Shown here one piece after another: positions 44,079 through 55,239 of a DNA stretch of 64,000 nt. The DNA is from Coniochaeta sp. PMI_546 (taxonomy: Eukaryota > Ascomycota > Sordariomycetes > Coniochaetales > Coniochaetaceae). Positions within the stretch are counted from its first letter, which is position 1, and every line of letters starts with the position of its first letter. Location: contig MU271152.1 in assembly GCA_021432605.1 (NCBI GenBank), positions 620,001-684,000 on the forward strand, in the 5' to 3' direction. The notes under the pieces were generated by a model, which saw only the letters and a program-made list of their open reading frames with translations, did no database searches and had not been told where the DNA came from. Position numbers and translations under genes: made by a program.

Positions 44079-46044
44079 ATGATGTCCGCGTTCAACACCA
44101 TGCCGGCGCTCTCGTCTGGCGCACCCTCAGGACCCGATGGCCTAGGGCTGAGCCACAACGGCCAATCTCTGCACATGGATTTCGATCAAGATTTGAACTT
44201 TGACGAATCTCTCCTGTAAGTGCCTTTTACCCAAGAAGTCAGACAGACGGGCTTCCTGGGGAATCCCGATGTGGAAACGCGACCGAGTAAAAGAGGCCAC
44301 GAGGAGAATGACCATATAGACGCAACACAAAAACTAACAAGACGTCTTCCCTACCACCAGCGACGGAGTCAACGGCGGTCTACCACCACTACCCTTTACA
44401 CCTTCCTACGATTTCGAGACCTTCTCGACAACCTTTGAAGACCCCTTCTCCTCATATCCAACCAGACACTACGATGCCGTCGCCCCCGACGCCGAAGCCT
44501 ACAACGGCGAGGAATCCTCCCCGCAGGAGCTCGACAACAAGCTCCTCGGCTTCTCCGCCCCCATCATAAAAGCCGCCATCGTCCCCGACGAGTCCGCCGC
44601 CGGGGCTGCAGGCAGCCAATACTCCGACCCGGGCGAGGTCGGCATGAGCGCGGAGCTCTACGGCATGTTCTTCGTGGCCGAGGACGTCTTCGGCGGCGAC
44701 AACAACCCAGCCCGACCGCTGGAGCTAACGTGCTACCGCCGCAACCTATGGCAGTGCTCGGGGCAGATAACACTCCCCAAGTACGGCGTATCGGCCGTCG
44801 TCACGGAGCAAGGGCGACGGGTACCGGTCTTCGACCTCGCGGCGAGCATAACGGCCATCGAGTCTATCGAGGGCAAGTCGACGGAGATCATCAGCATACC
44901 CTGGAAGAGCAGCACGGCCAACCCGGGCGGCGCGGTATCGGAGGACACGAAGGTCGCCAGCGCCCCGCCGCAGGTACCGCTGGACCTCGGGAGCGGACAG
45001 GAGCTGGACGGGCACATGGTCTCGGTGCCCGTGTCGTGGAAGCGGCTGCAGTTCAAGCATGCCACGGCCAACAACGGCCGGCGGAAGGGGCTGCAGCAGC
45101 ACTACGTCGTGCAGATCAACCTGCTCGGCAAGACGAAGAGCGGCGAGTTCATCAAGATCGCCGAGATACAGTCCGGACCCGTGATCGTGCGCGGGAGGAG
45201 TCCGAGGAACTTCGACAGCCGGAAGGATGTGCCCTTGTCCGGGGACAAGAAACTGGAGAGGAGATCTACGGACACGTCTGTGGGATCTACTCCCGGTCCT
45301 GGTGTAGGCGGCGGCAAGACGGAAAGGGGCGATTTGGCGCTGAATATGCAGAGGTATCACTCTTTGGGGAATATACAGGTAGGCAATATCACTCCTTTCC
45401 CCTCCTTTCTCTTCCCCTCTCTTTCTATCATCGCTGACAAGAATATCTAGCAGTCCGCAGACTGGATATCAGCCCAGATCCCCTACCCACAACCACCAAC
45501 CCCTTCCCAACAACAACACCCCTCCAAGAAACTAGCCCTCTCTCCAAGTCTAACCCGGCCGCCCGTGCCGTCCTGGTCGAGCGACCCGTCCATATCCCAG
45601 CAGAGACCGCCCTCGACACCATCCATGGGCAAAACAATGCAGACCCTCCCCATCAACCTGTCGCTGTCCGAAGACGAGCGCAGCCCCAACAACCGCTCCG
45701 CCGGGTCGGATCCGATGTCCAGTCCGCAGTTCAACAAGACCCTGGCCTCCGGCGGGGTCGGCCAGAGTGCCCCCGGCGCGAATCCGAGCGGCAGTCCGCT
45801 GGAGACGGCGGATATGCTCTACGAGTATTTCCCGCTTAGTTTGGATGACTGGTAGGTGTCTTTTTCCAACTACGAAGGTTTAGGGGGGCCAGATGAGGAT
45901 GGGAAATGGGGCTAACGAAAGAGTTACAGGATGCCCCCCGTCGACGCGATTTACAGGCCTCATGTGGTTCATCATACCGTCGTGCCGCCCGAGGTCAAGG
46001 CGCAGCAGACGAGGACCAAGACGAAGAGGTATTTTACTGACTGA
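44079..46044 (+). CDS. ron1: Ndt80-like transcription factor RON1
   Basis: A 556-residue p53-like (NDT80/PhoG) transcription factor in four exons (44079-44215, 44361-45378, 45451-45851, 45930-46044). The DNA-binding domain covers about residues 140-330: LYGMFFVAEDVFGG, LTCYRRNLWQCSGQITLP, VSVPVSWKRLQFKHATANNGRRKG and QQHYVVQINLLGKTKSGEF. The N-terminus is acidic/aromatic, and the C-terminal half is Pro/Ser-rich, typical of activation regions. In T. reesei the orthologue RON1 activates the GlcNAc catabolic genes; here it sits inside the same gene set, between the two divergent pairs. An in-frame ATG pair begins the gene at 44079; an out-of-frame ATG at 44074 is followed at once by a stop. The last exon adds MPPVDAIYRPH and ends TKRYFTD. 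Confidence 0.92.
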
Positions 46045-46384
46045 CTGAGGCAGGGGAGGTGGTTTATTTTTTTTTTTTTTTAACAAGTCTACTTTGCGGA
46101 TATCCATTTCAAAGGCTTTGCGTTCTGGTTGAGCGTTGATCTTGACTGATGATTTCCCAACGAAACATCTGCTTACTAGCATTTGCCCCCCTACCCCCTT
46201 TTCGGCCCCGTATGGAGTTTGTTTTCTTTTTGCTCTTGCGATATCACAGTTGCCTTGGGATATGTACACTATCGGCTCAAAGAGGGATATGCGCGGCGGA
46301 AAGGAGAATTGGGGGAGGGAAGCCACAGCACAAATGCGTATTCTGCCTCAGGCAGCCAGGCTGCTAAGGTATGCGGGTGGGTGG

Positions 46385-46428
<44 letters not shown>

Positions 46429-47092
46429 GACTGAATGGTTACAAAAGTGGACGGGAGGACCCAAGAAACCGAGGCTGGGTAGGATCTGATAGCCATATGC
46501 GGGCTTCTTCTGATAAGGCTCGACCACTACCCGACCATGAGAATGAAATGTAACTTCCTCTTTTGGTAAATATTGATGGACATGATACTTGCTGATCCGG
46601 CCTCCTGATGATCTATCTCATTGTGGTTTTGGGCAAAGTCGTGGGAGGGGACAGGCTATCTGTGGCCTGATAATCCTCATAGCTGTTTCAGGAAGCCGAA
46701 ACAGGCACAAAGATAGTTGTTATCGCGTTCTTTCGCATGCAGTTCCGACCAGCGCTCGAGTTTGAAAAATATGGGTTTCATTCATATGTTCTGTTGCTCT
46801 CAGAGCCTCGCAGAGTAGACAAGCGCTATTTAAAAGGGCAGATGAGAAAAGTCAACGGTTTAGAAGGGACCGCTATTTATCTACAAAAAAACGCCTCTAA
46901 ACCATTCGTCCGTTAGGGGGTTCGAGTGAATCCGCCAACGGACAGCGCAATGCACCCTGTACTCCTCTCCTCGCAACTCTCAGAAATGGTATATATAGTA
47001 TGATGAATCGTCCGAAGATCGGATATTGGATCTTTCAGGGTATTAAGCCCTGGGTTTCTTCAACCTTGCTCCCTCCTACGAGTGACAGGGGT
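46045..47092. other. Convergent 3' region with long G run
   Basis: This 1-kb stretch lies between the 3' ends of ron1 and the hexokinase gene. It has a T14 run at about 46068-46081 and the 40-base G run listed separately. No gene is seen. Confidence 0.45.
46386..46425. repeat. Uninterrupted G40 homopolymer
   Basis: Forty consecutive G on the plus strand (C40 on the minus strand), flanked by GGTGGC and TTAGAC. Such a run is unusual in a fungal genome, can form G-quadruplexes, slips easily in replication and sequencing, and its exact length may be an assembly estimate. Confidence 0.9.
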
Positions 47093-48889
47093 TCAGTTCG
47101 CCTTGCCCTCCTCTACACAAGCCAGCGCAACCGCTGCGCCGATCAGCGAGCTCTCCTTCGCGGCAACGAGATCGATGCTGCCCGGCACGCCTCCGGCCGC
47201 TGTCGTGAGATCGTCGATGTACTTTTGGGTGTTTGTGAGGTAATGCGGGTAGTTCTCGATCACGGAGCCGTTGAAGGAGACGATGGTACGGGGTAACCGC
47301 AGCTCGGCTTCGGTCTCTGGCACGAAAGGGGACCCGGCGGTTATTAGGTCGCGCAGATACTCCGTCTCCGTTTCTGATTTCAGCTGCCAGAGTGCGAAGA
47401 GTGATGCCGCCACGATCGAACTGGATCGGCGGGAGACGTATGAAGCTATGGTTTGTAAGGCCTTCATATCGACCGTCGTAGGTTCCGGAAGAGAAGGGTA
47501 ACATTGTCTGAAGGCTGAGATGGCCTTGGAGAGTGACGGGCTCGTGTCTCTGCAAAGGCGGGTTAGTATTTGTAGCCGGACTCAGCTATAGGGCAAAGAC
47601 TCACGCTTCGATTATAGACATCGTCCGAGTGTCTAGAGAGTACTGCTTCGACAGCGATGGCGGAACAGTCCCTCCTAATATCCCGGTTGATTTGATAGCC
47701 TCAACGAAAGCGATGCGTGCCATCTCGCCCAGATAAAATCCGCTAACCAGGTACTCTAGGGGCTGGAAGTCGGGCCGTGGGTGACTGGCCGCTAGTATGC
47801 GATCCCACCGAGTGAAGGGGAGGATACCCTCGCCAAACATTCCCAGCTCGGTGTTGACGACGACATGGCTGGCCTTGTCAAACCAGCCATCTGGACGGAC
47901 CCCGTACTTCTTCGGGCTGATGGTCGGTATTGGAAGATGCGCAGCAATGTTGACTCCCGTGCCCAGGATCAAACTGAAGCGAGTGGCTTCATTGATATAT
48001 GCTTGTGAAAGCAAGGCTGCCGTCGAGTCGTTGACAATCGCTGCAAGCTCAACCTCCAACCCCTTTCCTTTGCACGCAGCTTGGATAACGTCTCCCAGGT
48101 CCTGGCCCAGGAGCCCATTTGCTGCAAGAAAGCCTTTGCCCATGTTGCGCAGGACACCACCCTTGAGGGACGTTTGCCTGCCGTGCGTTAGAAGACTGAT
48201 CCTTGTTTTCGGGATCTGCAGTGCAGAGAACTGCCGATCGGCACGGGATAAAGTCGGCCAGATGGCCGAGGGGAAAGGGAGACATACTCAATGGGAAAAC
48301 TCCACGCCAAGCCCATGGGAAGCGGCTTCTCCGAGCTGTTCTGCTTCACATCTTCGGCAACGGTCTCGACGATCAGATCCGCCATCCAGTTGAAGAAGTC
48401 CATCCCTTCGAGATTCTTGATAGGAGTGTCGATCGGAAAGGACTTCATGCGGATAATTCCGCTCTCACTGCCCCGCGCACCTCGGCTTCGCAGCTCGACA
48501 AGAGCAACGCGCAACGTCGAACCTCCGACATCCAGCGCTAGATACTGGCCTCTCTCGTAGCCGTTGGGTAGTTGGTAGTTGTAGGACGGCAGCATGCAGT
48601 CCGGATTCGACAACAAGCCCTCCCGAAACTGCAACTTGAGCTTCGAGGCAAACTCCTTCAACCCATCGCCCTCCGACGGTCCGAGAAGCAGCTCCTGGGC
48701 CTCCCTGAGGAAATCCTCGATCGTCCTCACAGGCTGATCCCTTGTGTCGACCTTCTGACTCTTCAAGACGGTGGGGCTGACCCAGAAGGCGAGAAAGGCT
48801 TGTATTAGCGACTTGCCGCGCAACAAGGACTTGAGGGCGGCAGCAAAGGCCTGGCGTAGTGTTGTCATTGCAGAAATGAGCGGCTGCAT
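47093..48889 (-). CDS. hxk3: Atypical hexokinase of the GlcNAc cluster
   Basis: A 543-residue hexokinase in three exons (48889-48288, 48177-47605, 47549-47093). The phosphate-binding motif is LALDVGGSTLRVALVEL (about residue 118), the sugar loop LAWSFPIEQTSLKGGVLRNMGKGF, and the catalytic Asp lies in AAIVNDSTAALLSQAY. Then come LILGTGVNIAA, NTELGMFG and LVSGFYLGEMARI. It differs from glycolytic hexokinases at many otherwise fixed positions (DVGGS for DLGGT, VNDS for INDT). It has an N-terminal extension with a hydrophobic segment (SLIQAFLAFWVSPTVL). In T. reesei the corresponding hxk3 product phosphorylates GlcNAc to GlcNAc-6-phosphate. A second in-frame ATG at 48868 is equally plausible as the start. 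It is divergent from the deaminase. Confidence 0.9.
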
Positions 48890-51330
48890 GACAAGAGAGG
48901 ACAGTCTCAGCTCAGGTCATCGAAATGGAGGAGAGAGACGGCTTAGAAGTATGGGCATCTCTCGATGGTGGAGGCAAGACGACAGGGGAGCCAGTCAGCG
49001 AGGTTTTTAGACCATTGTTCCTCCAGGTAAGGCGCGATTGGATTGTTGGTAGAAATCAACGAGAGAAGACACAAGCAGCCAACGGCGTCTCTCTGAGAAG
49101 TCACCGTAAGAAAGGGACTGGAACGGAGACGGCAGAAATGAAACCTGCCCTGTGGACTATGGGGAGGTGCTCAAGGTTCCTCCCGTATAAGCCTGAAAAG
49201 GGAAAGGGAAGGTGTCTTGCCAGCCAATGGATTCGGAGGTTGCAAGCCGGCGTAATAGTGGAGAGGCAGCCGACGATGAGGACCGTTAGCAACAAGAGGG
49301 GAACACGAGGCACGACGTTCTAGGTGCGTCTAATGTAATGCCAGCATGCTATGGCGTGTAGGGCATGGTATGTATTGTTATGCGGCCTCAGCTGAAGGAG
49401 ACTTGCTACCACCACAGAGAGGGCTCCTTAGGGGGGGAACAAGATAGCGAGCAATGTGGTAGGATATTGCCAGAGAATCAGAAACCAATAGTCGTGAGCC
49501 AATGGCAGGACAGCTTTGACCTGCGTTACAATAGGAAGAGAGGCGACAATGAACGTCCCATTATGGACAAAACGGCAATATTACGCTAAAATATCGCGGT
49601 AGAAGCTGGTAAGGTAGATGGGGGTCTACGGTTTGTGGTCTCCGTTGCTCCAGTACAAGGAAATGAAAGCCTGTCTCAGGCGGTGTCCCACTGGAAACAC
49701 TACCACAGGGTGAGCGGCGACTGGTGCAATTGTTGAGCGAGACGACGTTGGCAGAGTTGCCCTGTGGTTCCTTTTGGTGAAGAGAAACCTCCTTGGCGTT
49801 GTTGTATCCGATTTCAAGGGGAACGTAACGTTGCCTTAGTTCGACGGGTACACCAGTACACCTGTACATGTACGGGTCCGGTACAGAGAAGGGCGGATCC
49901 AGGCGTGGGATTGGCGCGCATTTGACAGACCAATTTCTGGGACCATCCGTACGAGCGTAGTGTACCCTGTGTACCCTGTGTACATTCACAATTGGCACCC
50001 CAGCGCACAGACCAAGCAGCCCTTTTCGCCTCGGATTGAGTGGAGATGTCATTCATGGATCGTCCCTTCCCTTTATGCAAAACTATCTGAACTTCCATCA
50101 AGAGGCAAGAGCAGAGAATCCGGTGTAGCGACTTCCTCTAGATGAAGTGGACTCTTTGGACTTTGATCAAACCCGAAAACTTTGTCAGAATAATGTTCGG
50201 ATAAGGTTGCACAACGATGCGCTAACTTATGAGCCGTTCAAGCGAGCCACTGCATAAGGTATCGCGCAATGGAGCCTCTCTGTTCTCTCAGCCTCACAGC
50301 AACCGCTCACGCTCACCTTGCTCACCGTGTCCACTGCCCACCGTGCCCACCTCGGGCCGGCGGTCCCATCACACATCGATCAGGTGCTCATTACTACGCA
50401 GTACTGTTACCACGGCGCTTCACCGTTGATGTAGTGGCTGCTCCATTGAAAACAGAAACCACCCGGAGATTCTGGCAGGTAACCTAACGTGACTGGATGA
50501 CGGTTTTGCAAAGTGCGTGGCAGTGCCACGGTCAGCGTCATCCTTCACTCAGTGGCTAACGTACTGGCCACCAGGCCACGCTGCCATTCCTCACTAGCTG
50601 ATAGGAGGACACTGACTGTCTGCGATAAAGATCTCTGATGAGCTAATGAATAGTAATGGCTGATCTCCGTTAACTGCACAGTTTCCAGCAAGTCAAGATC
50701 AGGCTCTAACGTACCGACACAACGTGCTACGTAGTGCCAGAGGAAGATCGTTTTCTTAGCTTCTCCACGCCGCCGCCATTCCCGGGGAGCTAGTCAGGCT
50801 AGTCTAGCATCCTTCTCCATGTCGACCATGTTATTAGTGATGCACCTTCAACGTCTGATGGGCCATCAAGGGTCCAGCACTCCGCAGCTCCCCGGGCCCA
50901 GTGAGACGACATCAACGTTCCATCGTCCGCTGAGTCCACTCCTATCAGAAACACGCCCACCACCGCGTGCACCACCAGTCTGCCTGTCATCCCCGGCGCT
51001 ATCCGCAATCCGGCCAGCGAGATGCTGTCCCGGGCACCGAGACTGTCGTCATTGTTACCACCAGCGTGGCTCTGCTTGTGCTAGTCCAGCGGTTAGTCGC
51101 CGCCGACAGGCTTCCAGTCTTCTAGAATGTCGTCTCTTAATCAGGTCTCAGAACCCCTTCTTTCTCGTCTTCCTTACTGTTCCCTCCTCTTCAAAGTCCA
51201 AGAAGAGCTATCTCTCAAAGCAACACCAGCCCTTCTCTGATTGCTCTCAGCTTCGGACAAGCTACTTTTTAACCCTAACGTTCACTGCCACCCTATCTCG
51301 CACATCACACCTCTTTCAGGCTAGTTCACG
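48890..51330. promoter_or_regulatory. Long divergent promoter of hexokinase and deaminase genes
   Basis: The 2.4 kb between the divergent hexokinase and deaminase genes has no convincing coding frame. Repeated GTAC steps around 49849-49883 (with CTGTACATGTAC) and three GTGTACCCT-like units at 49961-49985 are the only local patterns I noticed. The region is longer than the other intergenic gaps in the cluster, and no GlcNAc transporter coding remnant was recognised in it. Confidence 0.45.
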
Positions 51331-52609
51331 ATGAGGCTCATCATAAGGGACCAACCCGAGGCGGCGAGCGCATATGTAGCGAACTACATCATCGACCGCA
51401 TAAAGCATTTTGCTCCCACGCCGGCGCATCCGTTCGTGCTCGGCCTACCTACTGGTTCCAGCCCCCTCGGCGTCTATAGGATTCTCGTAGAGAAGTACAA
51501 GGCTGGCGAGGTATGCTAGGCCCCCTCTGTACTACCTGCACGTCCCAGAGGTCTGACTAAGGTACTCCTAGATATCCTTCGAGAATGTCATCACTTTCAA
51601 CATGGTAAGATTTTAGTGTACTTTCGCGTTCGTAGAAAACCCAAAATGTGAACCTCGGCCTGACATCGTCCAGGACGAGTACATTGGTATTCCGCGGGAT
51701 CATCCCGAGAGCTACCACTCCTTCATGTGGAAGCACTTCTTTTCCCACGTAAACATCCACCCCAACAACGTCAACATCCTCAACGGCAACGCACCCAACC
51801 TCGAAGCCGAATGCGTCGAGTACGAGGCCAAGATCAAGCGCGTTGGCGGCATCGACCTCTTCCTGGCAGGCATCGGTGAGGACGGCCACATCGCCTTCAA
51901 CGAGCCCGGCTCGTCACTCGCGTCCCGGACGCGGGTCAAGACGCTGGCGTACGACACCATCCTGGCCAACTCGCGCTTCTTTGACAACGACCTGGAGAAG
52001 GTGCCCAAGATGGCTCTTACGGTCGGTGTGCAGACCGTGCTCGAGGCGAGGGAGGTTGTCGTTATCATTCTGGGAGCGAGGAAGGCGCTGGCGCTGCAGC
52101 GGTGTATCGAGCAGGGCGTCAACCACATGTGGACGCTGTCGAGTCTGCAACTACATCCGCACCCGATGATTGTTTGCGACGAGGATGCCACGCTCGAGTT
52201 GCAGGTCAAGACTGTCAAGGTACTTATACGCATTTCCCCCCTTAGCCCTGGCATCCCCTCACTAACTTCCACTCAGTACTTCAAATCCATCGAAAAGGTC
52301 GCTCTGGCGCAGGGCTTCGAGCAGATCCTCCCCTCCAAGATCCGCACCGGTCCCGCCCCAGAAACCGTCGTCCAGTCGCCGCGACACGTCGACGAGGCCG
52401 AGTCCCCAACCATCGTCTCCCCGCAACCGACCACATCGCGTCTTCTCCGCGCCTCGTCGCCGGCCAGGGAGTATCCCATCCGCTCTCACTCGCCCGACGG
52501 CGATCTCGTCCCGGATCGCATGGCCAGTCGGATCCCAGAACCTGGTCTAACGAAGCGGCTGACACCTACGCCCGAGACGCAAAATAGGGTTGGTGCCGTT
52601 GGTGCTTGA
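51331..52609 (+). CDS. dam1: Glucosamine-6-phosphate deaminase
   Basis: A 363-residue NagB-type isomerase/deaminase in four exons (51331-51510, 51572-51604, 51674-52219, 52277-52609); exon 2 is only 33 bases. It converts glucosamine-6-phosphate to fructose-6-phosphate and ammonia, the entry to glycolysis. Family motifs are clear: [16 protein letters not shown], the catalytic Asp in [16 protein letters not shown], and [14 protein letters not shown]-type loop ([20 protein letters not shown]) with the catalytic His and Glu. The conserved enzyme ends near residue 280. A further 80 or so residues, Pro/Ser/Arg-rich, form a tail that bacterial enzymes of about 266 residues lack. The first ATG after a pyrimidine-rich leader is used. 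Confidence 0.95.
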
Positions 52610-53234
52610 GCGGATGCGTGGATGGCGTGCCCCCCCGAGGGAGCAAGGAATCCGTGGCCGTTTGATGGCTTTATGCTTCACCGTGTTGGCGTAAGTGGGA
52701 TAGGAAAGGTCTGAGGGTGGGCTGGATATCTGACCAGATTGGCACAAACAAGTTAGATGATGTCACGACGCGCATGTACCCCTGTAGGCCGATGCTCAAA
52801 ATCTGCATTAGAAAGATTGCGTGTCTTAGTATACCGTCTGGTTCACGCCTGGGCTGGATATGCCTGTGTATTAGATATACCCCTTTTTATCTGTTTTATC
52901 GCTAAGAATCATATCCTGTGTACATGTGTTTTTTGTGCTTGATATCGGCGTGGAGGACCTACATATGTGCCTGGGTTTTATCAGCGCCATATGAGCCGTC
53001 ATCAGATGAGTTACCAGTCTGACAAGATCGTCTTGTTGATTGTTTTGAAGCTGGGCAACTACTTGCATCACATCACCACGAGACGTATGTCAGAATTCCA
53101 GACCAAGGGGCATACTCCAAGCCAAGACCCGTTTCTCAGTGGTTATAGAGTGGACATCGTGTTTCGACTAAGGGAAGCTTATCTTCAACTCGTCTCTAGC
53201 TACGACTCAGTCCGCCACTCCATTGTAAACATTT
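52610..53234. other. Intergenic
   Basis: No gene is recognised. It contains the deaminase 3' flank and the 3' side of the first Cys/His-rich gene. Confidence 0.4.
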
Positions 53235-53525
53235 TCAAAACCGACGCGCCTTTGGATTACCCTGATATTGACCCCCCCATTGAAAGGCGGCGCCCTTATC
53301 GGCGGGTTTGTTCGAGTTGTCCTCACGCCTCGCTGCCTCTTCCTTGGTAGCATCCGGGTTGTGATCCTTCTGCCTCCTTATACAGTCGCTGCATATGCCC
53401 TCGTGCTCCAGCCTTTCTGTCTTGGGGCCCAGGCACTCCGGCTTCCCGCAGGGCTTGATGACGGGCGGGAACTTGGCGCTGGCGTGCTCGCAGCCCTTCC
53501 AATAGTCCTCGGTTATGGCGCACAT
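53235..53525 (-). CDS. Small Cys/His-rich protein, copy 1 of 3
   Basis: A 96-residue, single-exon protein of unknown function. It begins MCAITEDYWKGCEHA and continues with CGKPECLGPK and HEGICSDCIRR, then a charged, Cys-free tail. The Cys/His spacing (MC, CxH, CxxxxCxGP, CxxC) is shared with two neighbouring same-strand genes at 54559-55239 and 55715-55939 and suggests zinc binding. There is no signal peptide or membrane helix, so it is probably intracellular. I know similar small proteins in many Pezizomycotina genomes, but no defined role. A possible TATA box lies about 255 bases upstream. Confidence 0.65.
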   Translation of the reverse strand: MCAITEDYWKGCEHASAKFPPVIKPCGKPECLGPKTERLEHEGICSDCIRRQKDHNPDATKEEAARREDNSNKPADKGAAFQWGGQYQGNPKARRF

Positions 53526-53780
53526 TGTTGGATCTGTGGATCAGTGTCGTAAGTTGGCTAGTGGTTCGACTGTGTCTTTGGGATGTTGGCTGTTTCCCTT
53601 GCTCTGGACGAGTCGAGGTTCACTCGTGAGTGATAGGTTTCGGAATTAGCTTCGAAAGCGTGAGAACTTAGGTGAGTTGCTGTTTGCATATCTTGATCCC
53701 CGTTTGGAGGATGCTCTCGTGCTGTTTGAACTGTGCTGCTTGAGACCTGGGCGTGGCATGGCAGTAGCATCTCCGAGAGG

Positions 53781-53790
53781 CTTATATAGG
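53781..53790 (-). promoter_or_regulatory. Possible TATA box of Cys/His-rich copy 1
   Basis: On the minus strand CCTATATAAG lies about 255 bases upstream of the copy 1 ATG. It is a good TATA match, but the distance implies a long 5' leader, so the link is tentative. Confidence 0.3.
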
Positions 53791-54362
53791 CAAATAACCA
53801 TGGTATGAGTGAATCAAGTTCAGAGACAGTAAGGAATAGGGAGTCTCCTCATGGAAGGGGAGAAGGTGAAGCCAAGTAGGATAGCGTGACCGGACCATTT
53901 GTACGCAAATTGCAGCCCGCTCAACTGTAAGAGCCGGTATTGAGCAGTGAAGGTCCAAAAATCCAAGAGTGACGCTTGGGAGAGAGGTAGAACCATTTGT
54001 CAGAATCCATGACAATCTTTGCAGATATAAGCCAACATTTGTGAAGCTAGGCCACATGCCACGAAGGCAAGGAGGCGTCTTGGTGATATCGCATATATCA
54101 CAAGCATCATACGATCATCGTTAGAGCGTTACCGCCGTCGTTGATCAATCTCCGTGTGAAAAATGGTTGTTGGGAGTATATGCCTAGTGACTGGCCTTCG
54201 CTCGAGGTAATCTATAGAACAAATCATGCTTCGTGAAACATTAGCATACAACGAAAGCCGCTTCTTATCATGAACCTCAATTCAGCGTGACACCCAACGC
54301 CAAACATCAATCTGGTTCGTTGCTCAAGGCCTAGAACTTCCCTTCTCGGTCACGCCTTACGG

Positions 54363-54480
54363 CCTTCTGCCCTTAGGTCCTCTGCCTTTAGGTCCTCTGC
54401 TTCATGTCTGTTGCCGTTAGGTTCCCCGCCATTGAGCCCTCCGCGATTGAGCCCTCAGCAATTGATCCCCCTACCATCGA
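54363..54480. repeat. Decayed short tandem repeats
   Basis: About three units of CCTTTAGGTCCTCTG type (54369-54401) are followed by three of ATTGAGCCCTC type (54431-54466). They lie just 3' of the second Cys/His-rich gene and look like a small degenerate minisatellite. Confidence 0.5.
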
Positions 54481-54558
54481 ATTTTGCACACCTCGACCAT
54501 TGAATACCTTATCCAACAGATCAGTGTTCCCGAGATGGCCAAGACTGGGAAGGTGAGG

Positions 54559-55239
54559 TCATGTCTCGCTCTCCACGCTATCCTCCTCCTCCTCCTCCTC
54601 GTCGTCGTCGTCGTCGTCGTCCTCGTCGTCGTACGGCGTCTCCATCCTCCTTCGCTTGTTCCTCCACCTTTCATCTTCCTCTTGGTCTGTTGACGTTCCA
54701 TTCTCAGAGGGTAGACCATGTTGATCCTGGTCTTCCTCGCGTTGTCGCTTGACTTGACGGTTGGCGCCTCGTATCATTCCAACCCGTTCACATGTAGCAG
54801 CCGAAAGTTGTGTCTCGTTGCGCTGCCCTTCTTGTCGTTTCACTTCCACTTGTTCCTCTTCCAGCTGACGCTCTTCCAGTTCTTTTTCAGCCCGCAGTTT
54901 CTCTTCCCAATCTCTCTTCTGCCACGCTCTCTCCATCCGCAGTTGCTCTTCCCACCGCCGGCGCAGTCGAAGCTGCCTCAGCATCTCGTCCCTCGCCGGA
55001 CGATACCGTGCCTCGTAGAGCTCCCTCTGTCTCCTGTCCTCCTCCGCGTCGAGATTGAGGGCACGTCTGCGTGCACGATCACAGCCGGGACAGATGCCGT
55101 CGTGCTGCAAGCTGACGGGGAACGAATCTTGCGACCCACCAGGCCCGAGCCAGCATCTCAGCAGATCATCGCAGCACGCCAATTCCCAGAGGCACCGGTG
55201 CCCGTAGTCCCTGAACAACTCCTGATGTTGGATGCACAT
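54559..55239 (-). CDS. Cys/His-rich protein with charged coiled tail, copy 2 of 3
   Basis: A 226-residue, single-exon protein. The first 60 residues repeat the layout of the neighbouring small genes: MCIQHQELFRDYGHRC, then a Cys-rich middle with CWLGPGG, then HDGICPGCDRA. Unlike them it continues into a long Arg/Glu-rich segment (residues 60-150), probably a coiled coil. It then has a basic KR-rich stretch and ends in an Asp/Glu run (about residues 205-222) encoded by GTC/TCC microsatellite-like DNA. Function is unknown. The acidic tail and basic patch are compatible with a nuclear or RNA/chromatin-associated protein, but that is only inference. Confidence 0.6.
   Translation of the reverse strand: MCIQHQELFRDYGHRCLWELACCDDLLRCWLGPGGSQDSFPVSLQHDGICPGCDRARRRALNLDAEEDRRQRELYEARYRPARDEMLRQLRLRRRWEEQLRMERAWQKRDWEEKLRAEKELEERQLEEEQVEVKRQEGQRNETQLSAATCERVGMIRGANRQVKRQREEDQDQHGLPSENGTSTDQEEDERWRNKRRRMETPYDDEDDDDDDDEEEEEEDSVESET

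Larger units (their letters stand above)
53526..54558. other. Intergenic between Cys/His-rich copies 1 and 2
   Basis: No additional gene is recognised. It contains the copy 1 promoter and a short decayed tandem repeat downstream of copy 2, both listed separately. Confidence 0.4.
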
